Origin: Acinetobacter tjernbergiae DSM 14971 = CIP 107465
GTDB lineage: Bacteria > Pseudomonadota > Gammaproteobacteria > Pseudomonadales > Moraxellaceae
NCBI RefSeq assembly: GCF_000374425.1
Contig: NZ_KB894376.1
Coordinates: 1 to 64,000 of the forward strand
Direction: 5' to 3'
DNA length: 64,000 nucleotides
Positions 1 through 6,419 of this stretch are shown piece after piece. Position numbers and translations under genes: made by a program. The number at the start of each line of letters is the position of its first letter. Position 1 is the stretch's first letter. The notes under the pieces are model-generated. The model searched no databases. It saw only the letters and a program-made list of their open reading frames with translations, and was not told the origin of the DNA.

Positions 1-2
1 AG

Positions 3-113
3 TTCGAGTTCCCACCTCAAGCTGTTGGGTGGGTGGATTCAGGTTTGGTGAATAAGGTTGTAAAGGTGGATGGTTTAAAGTGTTTTGAATTTGAGTATGA
101 CTATTCATTGTAA
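3..113 (+). CDS. C-terminal end of an unidentified protein (5' end outside window)
   Basis: One plus-strand frame stays open from the window edge to a TAA at 111-113, giving 36 residues that end in CFEFEYDYSL, while the other two plus frames are broken by stops. The gene converges on the minus-strand DUF932 gene, and a terminator-like hairpin lies between them. The family cannot be recognised from so short a piece. It belongs to the accessory island. Confidence 0.45.
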   Translation, partial: FEFPPQAVGWVDSGLVNKVVKVDGLKCFEFEYDYSL

Positions 114-156
114 CTATTCCTGTATGAGTAAAATCGTAAAAGCTAAATTTTGGGCA

Positions 157-185
157 TAAAAAAAGCCACATCTGGAAATGTGGCT
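157..185 (-). terminator. Rho-independent terminator of the DUF932 gene
   Basis: The stem AGCCACAT/ATGTGGCT has a six-base loop (164-171 and 178-185). On the minus strand it is followed by a run of T (A tract 157-164 on the plus strand). It lies just behind the stop of the DUF932 gene. Confidence 0.8.
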
Positions 186-257
186 AAAGGTGTTGCTGTG
201 CTTGTACGGTGTTACCGTATGCTTAGGCTAATGTAGAAGGCTTAACTGAAACTGAAT

Positions 258-1307
258 TTAAGCAATCATTCGTAGTGCTTGTTCCAAACCTCGTTGCTTG
301 ATCGCTGCGCCTGCTCCAAACCAAGCTGAATCAAGACGATGATCGGTACTCATCGCTCGACGTTCATGGTCACAAAACTCGGTGATACTACACAGTAATC
401 CATAGACTGTATCCTTGGCTGAACTCAGTTCTGCACCTCGCCCATGTCCGTTAAACATGGTCATGACTTTCGACATGGCTCGTCCATTCGGTTCAGTTTT
501 ATTGTCTGCTTTGCATGGATTAGTTTGATGAGATATCGCTGCATTGCGATAGAACTGAATGATGCTTTCATCTTGCTCAGCCATACTCAAGTTGGTGTTG
601 TTAAACACCGCATCAAAGTAAGCAGCAGCTTCCTGTTGAGTCACTTTACGCTGACTGAGTTGCTTCATTTCATACATGTGCTCATCCCATGCACGGACTG
701 AAATACCCAATTGCTGTTTGACTTTTTCAGCATCGAACTTGGTACTGTGAGGGACTTTGACTACGCCTGCACTACCTTGCTGACCACGTAAAGCGATTGC
801 CAAAGTGTTATTACACACCACTCGAATACTGGTGAATTGTGCCGTGGTTGCCAGTGTGCCATCACAGGCTGTCGCTAAAAGAATATAGCCATTACTGACA
901 TCTTTTCCTTTCAAAGCTGAGCTTTGTCCTGTTCGTGCCAATGCCCAGAATTTCTTACCACCTTTCAACACGCCTGCGGTTTCCAGTTCAAAGCCCGATT
1001 GCTCAGTCAGGTCTTTATAGAAGTGTAGGATTTCCATCGGCTGGACTTCCTGAAAGCGTTGGCTGACCACGGATAATGGTGCATGGCTATCGGAACGATA
1101 TAAAACACGCTGTTCTTCAAAAGGCATAATAATGCTCTGCCCCTTTTCATTCTGAGCCATGTAACTGACATCCGAAGATTCTATTCGCCAATCCATGCCT
1201 GCCTGCTGTGCCCAGACCTCGATGGGTTGGTTTGGGGTGAGTTGATTACCTAAGCCGTGCCAAGGGGTTTGTCCTACAAATGCCATGGTTTCAACTAAAT
1301 GTGCCAT
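258..1307 (-). CDS. DUF932 / phage- and plasmid-like protein (TIGR03299 type)
   Basis: A 349-residue protein resembling the DUF932 family, which is found on phages, plasmids and integrative elements and has no settled biochemical role. The N-terminus MAHLVETMAFVGQTPWHGLG and the later stretch with TACDGTLATT and RVVCNNTL are typical of the family. The start at 1307 was chosen because AGGA sits about nine bases upstream and the family begins at this Met. A longer reading from 1463 adds 52 residues unlike the family and lacks a good ribosome site. The protein has no signal peptide or membrane segment. It lies 64 bases downstream of the zinc-ribbon gene on the same strand and may share its transcript. 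Its presence marks the region as accessory. A function in DNA maintenance is often guessed for the family but not shown here. Confidence 0.8.
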   Translation of the reverse strand: MAHLVETMAFVGQTPWHGLGNQLTPNQPIEVWAQQAGMDWRIESSDVSYMAQNEKGQSIIMPFEEQRVLYRSDSHAPLSVVSQRFQEVQPMEILHFYKDLTEQSGFELETAGVLKGGKKFWALARTGQSSALKGKDVSNGYILLATACDGTLATTAQFTSIRVVCNNTLAIALRGQQGSAGVVKVPHSTKFDAEKVKQQLGISVRAWDEHMYEMKQLSQRKVTQQEAAAYFDAVFNNTNLSMAEQDESIIQFYRNAAISHQTNPCKADNKTEPNGRAMSKVMTMFNGHGRGAELSSAKDTVYGLLCSITEFCDHERRAMSTDHRLDSAWFGAGAAIKQRGLEQALRMIA

Positions 1308-1371
1308 AAGAATAATTCCTGTATCATTTTTAAATGGGTAAAAGGTTCGGTTTATGAATTTTGCTGAATGC

Positions 1372-1689
1372 TTAATTGCGTAAATTCGGGCTAAAGCTGC
1401 GGTCACAGTGATTGCAGTAGTACTGTCTGCGATAAGTTGGGTGTAACGGTTGTTGCTGTTCATCTTCAGTGATCAACATCCAGATACCGCCAATCAGTAC
1501 CCCAACGATTGCGCCTGCAATTGGAGGAATGTTTAGACTTTTAGAAACACTCACCCCTAAAGTGGCAAGTGCCATCGGTGACATCACACTATTGGAGATA
1601 GGGTTATTGGTTGAGGTACTGGGTAAATGTTGGGTTGATTCAAGCATTACCGTCTCTCTAGACTGGCAATAAGGACATGGCAAACTCAT
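1372..1689 (-). CDS. Small membrane protein with zinc-ribbon cysteines at both ends
   Basis: A 105-residue protein. It starts MSLPCPYCQSRETV, with a CxxC pair, and ends in a second pair, YYCNHCDRSF, so the four cysteines could bind one metal. Between them lie a Ser/Thr/Asn/Pro-rich segment and one hydrophobic helix (roughly residues 53-72, with GAIVGVLIGGIWMLI). The start at 1689 is supported by AGGAA eight bases upstream. Upstream codons to 1740 are open but overlap the hairpin of the preceding unit. The gene sits just ahead of the DUF932 gene. The two halves of a split zinc ribbon flanking a membrane helix are seen in several uncharacterised mobile-element proteins. No function can be assigned. 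Confidence 0.6.
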   Translation of the reverse strand: MSLPCPYCQSRETVMLESTQHLPSTSTNNPISNSVMSPMALATLGVSVSKSLNIPPIAGAIVGVLIGGIWMLITEDEQQQPLHPTYRRQYYCNHCDRSFSPNLRN

Positions 1690-1712
1690 TGTGGTATTTC
1701 CTGTAAATAAAT

Positions 1713-1738
1713 AAAAAAAGCCTGCTGGGGAAGCAGGC
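1713..1738 (-). terminator. Rho-independent terminator between island genes
   Basis: Stem GCCTGC/GCAGGC (1720-1725 and 1733-1738), followed on the minus strand by seven T. It implies that a transcript enters from the right, from the region of the 1801-2040 reading frame, and ends here before the zinc-ribbon gene. Confidence 0.75.
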
Positions 1739-1800
1739 AAAATGATTGCGATGTAGCTGAAGCATGTATTGGTGCGGTCTCGAATAGAGAAACACCATTC

Positions 1801-2040
1801 TCATTTAGATGTTATGTATTTGTATTTTTTTAGAATGCGTTTTTTATCATCAGTTTTAAGCAATTTTTGGATGATGCTTAAACAGATCAATTGACCTGTT
1901 TTTTGGCAACGATTATGATGCAAGGGCTGACCTACATTGTCAGTCGGTTTTGACAGACCGTTTCCTAAGTGCACTAAAAGATATTTTTCTTTTGGTGTGA
2001 GTTCTCGTGCTCCCTCTGCGGTAGAACGGGAGGGGGACAC
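1801..2040 (-). CDS. Possible small basic protein, doubtful
   Basis: A 79-codon frame with a GTG start. The C-terminus is lysine-rich (DDKKRILKKYKYITSK), and two cysteines and two histidines sit mid-protein. No family is recognised. The start codon lies inside a hairpin (2037-2050) with a TTCG loop, and no convincing ribosome site is visible. The only support is the downstream terminator at 1713-1738, which shows that something on this strand is transcribed. It could equally be an untranslated or structured leader region. Confidence 0.3.
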   Translation of the reverse strand: MSPSRSTAEGARELTPKEKYLLVHLGNGLSKPTDNVGQPLHHNRCQKTGQLICLSIIQKLLKTDDKKRILKKYKYITSK

Positions 2041-2050
2041 CTTCGGGTGT
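2037..2050. other. Hairpin with TTCG tetraloop
   Basis: ACACC-TTCG-GGTGT forms a five-base-pair stem closed by the very stable UUCG-class loop. No T tract follows on either strand, so it is not a standard terminator. It overlaps the start of the doubtful 1801-2040 frame. Confidence 0.5.
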
Positions 2051-2149
2051 GCTGATTCTTAGGTTCAGTCTGTCAACCCTCTTTCGTTCTGCCACCATAA
2101 TCAATTGACAGTGATTCGGTAGAACTTCTTAATACCTAAGGAGTCAACC

Positions 2150-2245
2150 ATGACGCAATTTACTGTGCTTTATTCCCCTGCACTTTCTCCGCCTCTCAGG
2201 CATTTCATTCCAATTCATTTATCGCACGCTTTCGCTGTGTCCTAA
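2150..2245 (+). CDS. 31-codon open frame behind a perfect Shine-Dalgarno
   Basis: AAGGAG lies about seven bases ahead of an ATG that opens 31 codons (MTQFTVLYSPALSPPLRHF and on) before TAA. The ribosome site is stronger than that of most genes in the window. The composition is proline- and histidine-rich with no membrane segment. It may be a real small peptide, a leader peptide, or the intact start of a gene that was truncated when the lipoprotein block to its right arrived. About 225 bases separate it from the next start. Confidence 0.35.
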   Translation: MTQFTVLYSPALSPPLRHFIPIHLSHAFAVS

Positions 2246-2470
2246 CTGATTCAAGCCATCAATTAACTGCTGCATCCATTTTGGTCAGTGGTGTTTTGTG
2301 CTGGATAAAAATCATGGAATTCATTGCACAGCTTATTTGGCTTGTCCTTATTGTGCTCAGTAACAGCATCGCTAGAGCCTATGACAGCCGAGCAGAATAT
2401 ATTTGAAATTACAGTCAATTTCATAATTCATTTTAAAAACTTTAAAAATATTGGATGGGGAAATAATAGG

Positions 2471-3592
2471 ATGAAATACGTTTCAATTGCGCTGCTCACC
2501 AGCCTTGCATTGGTCGGCTGCTCAAAACCACAACAAGATGATGTAGAAAATAAAGAACTTACTCAAAAGATTGAAAAAATGTCATTGAATGATGCTGCCC
2601 CTGCACAGGCTGCTTCTTCTCCTTTGATTATCGCTCGAAATAAAATTACCCCTCCGCTTACCAAAACAGGTGAAAGCTTTCAGGAATTGATCAAAGATGA
2701 AGGGTACTTTTCCTTTTATCCACCGTATAAAACTATCTCTGGCTTGCAGATGTTTGCTGAAAATTCGGATGTGGCTGACTATTGTGCAAACTGTGTAAAC
2801 TTCCAAACTGTTCTCAATGATTTAAGAAATGTACTAGCTTTAAAAAACAATCAAGTTTTGGTGATTGGACATACAGGTCAACAATTTCCAGCATTCACTT
2901 TTGCTTTAGGTGATGACTATTCTTTGCGTGCAGCTCATGATACAGCTATCAATTATATAAGATCGACAATGCAGGTCATTCCACCACAAAAAGATCAATT
3001 TGAAAGTACTGAACAATATCAACAACGTATTCAAACACTTCAAAAAGAACTGGATACTAAAAATGCCCATCTAAATTATGACTTAAAACTTTTAGAGCTC
3101 AGTTTAAATGCTACGTCTGCACAAAGCCAGTTCATGCCGAGCAGCTATACACCCAATGATCGACCGAAGGGTCCGATTGATAATTTTGTTTATTACGATG
3201 CTGACTCGAAACAATTACATTTTGAGAACATGAATTTCGCATCTGATCTTATTGTGAATTTCACAGCTCCATCCACGCCAGAGTTAGCACAAAATATCAT
3301 TACGGCTGGTGGACAAAAATATGTCGGTTATATTTTTAACTTCAATAACCATAAATTGGAATTAGATAGCTTAGTCATTTATCAAACCAACATTACTCAA
3401 GCTGATTCTGCAAATGAGCCAATCGCAATCCTTGAACCAAGTACCATGTCCTTTCAACGCAAACATTTCAACGGCATAGAAAATGCGCCATTAAAGAAAT
3501 TTGATGTGCCACTGAAAAAGCCAATTCCTTTTGATTTTAGCTTGGAAAACTACACGCCGATCGAGAAGGTATTTAAAAAGATCAGTGAATGA
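2471..3592 (+). CDS. Exported lipoprotein of unknown function
   Basis: A 373-residue protein with a clear lipoprotein signal: MKYVSIALLTSLALVGC, lipid-modified Cys 17 in the lipobox LVGC. The start at 2471 gives the short signal peptide expected; an upstream extension to 2324 reads as non-signal sequence. After an acidic/glutamine-rich linker the mature protein has a CANC pair near residue 100 and a charged, probably helical segment around residues 175-215. It has no membrane helices after the signal. The family is not recognised. It lies in the accessory island, followed by a hairpin and then a second lipoprotein gene. Both contain the phrase MSLNDA, possibly by chance. The protein probably sits in the inner leaflet of the outer membrane or the outer face of the inner membrane. 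Confidence 0.75.
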   Translation: MKYVSIALLTSLALVGCSKPQQDDVENKELTQKIEKMSLNDAAPAQAASSPLIIARNKITPPLTKTGESFQELIKDEGYFSFYPPYKTISGLQMFAENSDVADYCANCVNFQTVLNDLRNVLALKNNQVLVIGHTGQQFPAFTFALGDDYSLRAAHDTAINYIRSTMQVIPPQKDQFESTEQYQQRIQTLQKELDTKNAHLNYDLKLLELSLNATSAQSQFMPSSYTPNDRPKGPIDNFVYYDADSKQLHFENMNFASDLIVNFTAPSTPELAQNIITAGGQKYVGYIFNFNNHKLELDSLVIYQTNITQADSANEPIAILEPSTMSFQRKHFNGIENAPLKKFDVPLKKPIPFDFSLENYTPIEKVFKKISE

Positions 3593-3642
3593 CTCCCACT
3601 TTTATAAAAAGCAAAAAATTGATTTATCTAAAAATTAAATAA

Positions 3643-3670
3643 ACAGAGTTGGGCTTTCGCCCAACCCTGT
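3643..3670 (+). terminator. Hairpin between the two lipoprotein genes
   Basis: GTTGGGC-TTTC-GCCCAAC (3648-3665), extended after one mismatch by ACAG/CTGT. There is no strong T tract, so it may terminate weakly or stabilise the upstream mRNA end. Confidence 0.5.
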
Positions 3671-3705
3671 AGATCACAACATTCAATTAAATATAGGCAT
3701 GTGTA

Positions 3706-4206
3706 ATGAATTTTATTCCATCTGTTGTTTTATCCAGTGTGTTGCTGCTGACTTTAAGCGCATGTAATTCAGGCAATGATGCACCAAAGCCCAAAGATAC
3801 CCAAACTCAAACAAGTGAGAATAGTACCGCTGAAACGACTCATCAATCCGAAGATGATTTTCCACCCGTTGATAAATCATTTCTGGAAGATGAGCCATAT
3901 AATGCAGAGGAAGTGACTGAACCCAATGTACAAGAACAGTTTGAAGTCCGTGTTCGTCGTGAAGAATCACAATACTCCATGACAGGCTATAGCGATTTGT
4001 TAAACATCATGTCCTTGAACGATGCTCCAACCACCATTACAGGGGTGTTAATCAACCGTGGGAATTGTAGAAGTAAAGGTACTTACGATTACCAGAATAT
4101 GCGTTATGGTTCTGTGGCAAAGGTCTACTTAGGCTGTTCAGCTGAATACGTGCGTGAAGTGACCATCACGACCAGCAGTGGCTTGACCTATACCTATAAT
4201 TTTTAG
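3706..4206 (+). CDS. Small lipoprotein of unknown function
   Basis: A 166-residue protein with lipobox LSAC (Cys 20) after a hydrophobic signal, then a long low-complexity Thr/Glu/Asp/Pro-rich linker (about residues 25-85). The C-terminal domain of about 80 residues contains two cysteines (RGNC and LGCS) that could form a disulfide. AGG lies about nine bases before the ATG. The domain arrangement (lipid anchor, disordered spacer, small disulfide domain) is typical of surface-exposed accessory lipoproteins. No family is recognised. The gene ends in a strong terminator. Its position in the island next to another lipoprotein suggests a shared role that the sequence does not reveal. Confidence 0.7.
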   Translation: MNFIPSVVLSSVLLLTLSACNSGNDAPKPKDTQTQTSENSTAETTHQSEDDFPPVDKSFLEDEPYNAEEVTEPNVQEQFEVRVRREESQYSMTGYSDLLNIMSLNDAPTTITGVLINRGNCRSKGTYDYQNMRYGSVAKVYLGCSAEYVREVTITTSSGLTYTYNF

Positions 4207-4235
4207 GCATTTGCCCATTCATGCTTCAGTGGATT

Positions 4236-4273
4236 AGTGGTCTAAGCGCATTGTTTTTCTTAGACCACTTTTG
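4236..4273. terminator. Strong bidirectional terminator
   Basis: Perfect 11-base-pair stem AGTGGTCTAAG/CTTAGACCACT (4236-4246 and 4259-4269) followed by TTTT. It separates the plus-strand lipoprotein from the minus-strand YagK-like genes and could serve both. Confidence 0.8.
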
Positions 4274-4305
4274 AACTACAACTCAATTGATTTTTCTGAA
4301 CAAAA

Positions 4306-5169
4306 CTAATTCAACTTTAAAGGAATGCGTTCACAATCAAAAATCTTGCGACGAGTTCGCATCACCCTTAAATAATGATTTTTACTATTCGCATTGAAAT
4401 CACTCTTGAGCAATTGCAAGGTACGTTGAATCTGTCTGTCATCCTGACAATTCACTGACCAACCTTTCTTGGCTTGTTCTTCAATGTAGGCTTCACCATA
4501 ACCATTACTGAGTTCTTCCCACTTCGCTGCCAATTTATCGGCATGGTCAGATAAAGTCGTGTCCTGTGCCTGTCCTGCATAAATGAAGTATATCTGGAGG
4601 TAGTAACCCCGATCAGGATGATGTTTCATTTTCCAGATCACTGAATGGATGCAACGGAATAAATTGATCTCCCTTGCCCTGACCTCTCTAAACAAGGCAT
4701 AGACATAACATTCAAATTCGTGAAATGCTAATGACGATACATCTGCCCTGATACTCAACCGCATTGGAAAGATCATTAAGCAATCTGTGTATTGCATGGT
4801 ATCTAATAAAAAGCGTTCGACCTTTTTCGTTTCAGCTTTATTCTGCTTTTGGTCATATTGATGTCCATGCTGTATCAATTCAGATTTTGACTGGATATCA
4901 GCGATCATCAACTCAATCACATGATCGGGCAGGTCACGAATATTTTCATACAATCTATATTTATTGGCTTGAAACAAGGCTCGTTCAATTAGCTTAAAAA
5001 TAATAATGGAATCAACATAGTCATAACCAGCAATAAAAAAACGTCTAGACTTGATAATTAGAGGAACAATTTGTTGCTTGAATTGTTCACAACTGATTTG
5101 GTCATCTACCACATCCTTGATAAATTTTTCAATTTCACAAAAGGTTTGAGCTTCATTGTAGGTCGTCAT
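4306..5169 (-). CDS. YagK/YfjJ-like (inovirus Gp2-type) protein that has lost the HUH histidines
   Basis: A 287-residue paralogue of the next gene: the N-terminal signature IExFxxDVxxxQxSxxQFKQ is shared, and the later blocks align. The family (YagK_YfjJ C-terminal / inovirus Gp2) occurs on E. coli cryptic prophages CP4-6 and CP4-57 and on filamentous phages. It resembles HUH replication proteins. Where the neighbour has GYHCHLLLIY, this protein has GYYLQIYFIY (around residues 188-197), so both histidines are replaced. Catalysis by the HUH mechanism is therefore unlikely. It may bind DNA or act as a partner or antagonist of the active copy. Start 5169 has AGGA about 11 bases upstream; 5181 is the alternative. 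A 69-base gap separates it from the next gene, on the same strand. Confidence 0.65.
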   Translation of the reverse strand: MTTYNEAQTFCEIEKFIKDVVDDQISCEQFKQQIVPLIIKSRRFFIAGYDYVDSIIIFKLIERALFQANKYRLYENIRDLPDHVIELMIADIQSKSELIQHGHQYDQKQNKAETKKVERFLLDTMQYTDCLMIFPMRLSIRADVSSLAFHEFECYVYALFREVRAREINLFRCIHSVIWKMKHHPDRGYYLQIYFIYAGQAQDTTLSDHADKLAAKWEELSNGYGEAYIEEQAKKGWSVNCQDDRQIQRTLQLLKSDFNANSKNHYLRVMRTRRKIFDCERIPLKLN

Positions 5170-5238
5170 GAGAAAACACATCCTAGGTTATTTGTTCATA
5201 TCACTAGGAGTGCCGTAGTTTTTTAATTGTTATTTGAC

Positions 5239-6180
5239 TTAAAATCCACATATCTGCAAGGTTTGAGCAACACCTCTACGCCAATGCACTTCAAATTGAC
5301 CTGTACCAAAGCTACGCATATACGGTATCTTTGCTCGTAAATGCTGTGCATACTTTTCAGGATTGACCAGATACATAGCAGCATTCAAGGCATTCGTTAC
5401 TTCCACGGGGTTATCGCATCGAATAGGTCCTACCCCTAAGCGTTCATTCCGCATAAAGTTCTGCTTATATTCCGTAGTATTACAATTAAAGTGCACGCCT
5501 ATATTACCCGTAATACTGTTCCACATTTGCCAAACTTGATCAGCAAGAAACCAGTCCTTCTGTCGTTTTGATGGATCATAAATCAGCAATAAATGGCAAT
5601 GATAGCCTTTATCTACACCTTGCTCTAATGCCCATGCATAGCCTTGTAATCCCATGAAACATCCATCTTGATTGGCTATACGATTTCTTAAAATGTTCAT
5701 ATGCTGTTGAACATTCTCGATACCAATATAAACCTGTTGCTCTTTGAGATAGCCCAAATCGACACGTACAAATAACAGCTCAGAATAATGTGTCATGAGT
5801 TTAGTCAAATACTGATGCAGTGACCTTCGATTCTGCTCTTCTTGCTGAATAAAACGAGCATGCTCATTCCAATAATCATGTTTATATTGACTGAGTACAC
5901 AACATAGGGTTTGAACCTGTTGAATATTAAAATTTAAAATCTGTGATGTAGATTGCCCATTCAGAAAATGATCAACCCAATCCTTACACTGAATAAAATA
6001 TTGGATGGATACAGTGTAGTGAAGCTGTGCTGAATAGAAATACTGAAAGGCTTCATATAATGTACTCAATGTTTGTTTGAATTGTTGTTCACTCATCTGT
6101 TCAAAACAGACATCGTAAACAAAGTCTTCTATCGCAGTACAAATACTAGATTCATTCCAAAGAAATGTAGTCAAATTCAT
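5239..6180 (-). CDS. YagK/YfjJ-type (inovirus Gp2 family) putative replication initiator
   Basis: A 313-residue protein with the full set of family blocks: LLFVRVDLGYL (about 135-145), GYAWALEQGVDKGYHCHLLL (about 180-199) with His194-x-His196 as the HUH-like metal site, NIGVHFNCN, GVGPIR and AAMYLVNPEKY. HUH proteins nick one DNA strand to start rolling-circle replication or transfer. That role is known for relatives of the fold and is inferred here. A catalytic Tyr cannot be assigned with certainty; the Tyr in the C-terminal YLV block is one candidate. There are no membrane segments. It lies between two relatives on the same strand in the accessory island. No clear ribosome site precedes the ATG. 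Confidence 0.75.
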   Translation of the reverse strand: MNLTTFLWNESSICTAIEDFVYDVCFEQMSEQQFKQTLSTLYEAFQYFYSAQLHYTVSIQYFIQCKDWVDHFLNGQSTSQILNFNIQQVQTLCCVLSQYKHDYWNEHARFIQQEEQNRRSLHQYLTKLMTHYSELLFVRVDLGYLKEQQVYIGIENVQQHMNILRNRIANQDGCFMGLQGYAWALEQGVDKGYHCHLLLIYDPSKRQKDWFLADQVWQMWNSITGNIGVHFNCNTTEYKQNFMRNERLGVGPIRCDNPVEVTNALNAAMYLVNPEKYAQHLRAKIPYMRSFGTGQFEVHWRRGVAQTLQICGF

Positions 6181-6419
6181 GTCGTGATACTCATCATGTT
6201 AGGATTCATATCACTGACTGATCTGTAATTTATTAATTATGCCGCATATATATGAGTAAAAAATCAATCACCAATAGAATAAGATGTTGATAAGTATATA
6301 ATTAATAATAGATATAATAACTTTAATAACCTGCTAAGAGTGATGAACCATTCGACAATAGTTTGAGATGCTGACCTTACCTTTACCAAATGAAAATACT
6401 GAATCAGGATAAGCTAAAG

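Noticed and set aside
1..13. Start of the window reads AGTTCGAGTTCCC, similar to the tRNA fragment at 9187
   Set aside because: The match stops after nine bases, and these bases fall inside an open reading frame that runs to a stop at 111-113. It is a chance likeness, not the partner attachment site.
2324..2470. Upstream extension of the first lipoprotein
   Set aside because: It would bury the signal peptide 49 residues inside the protein; the ATG at 2471 gives a normal lipoprotein start.
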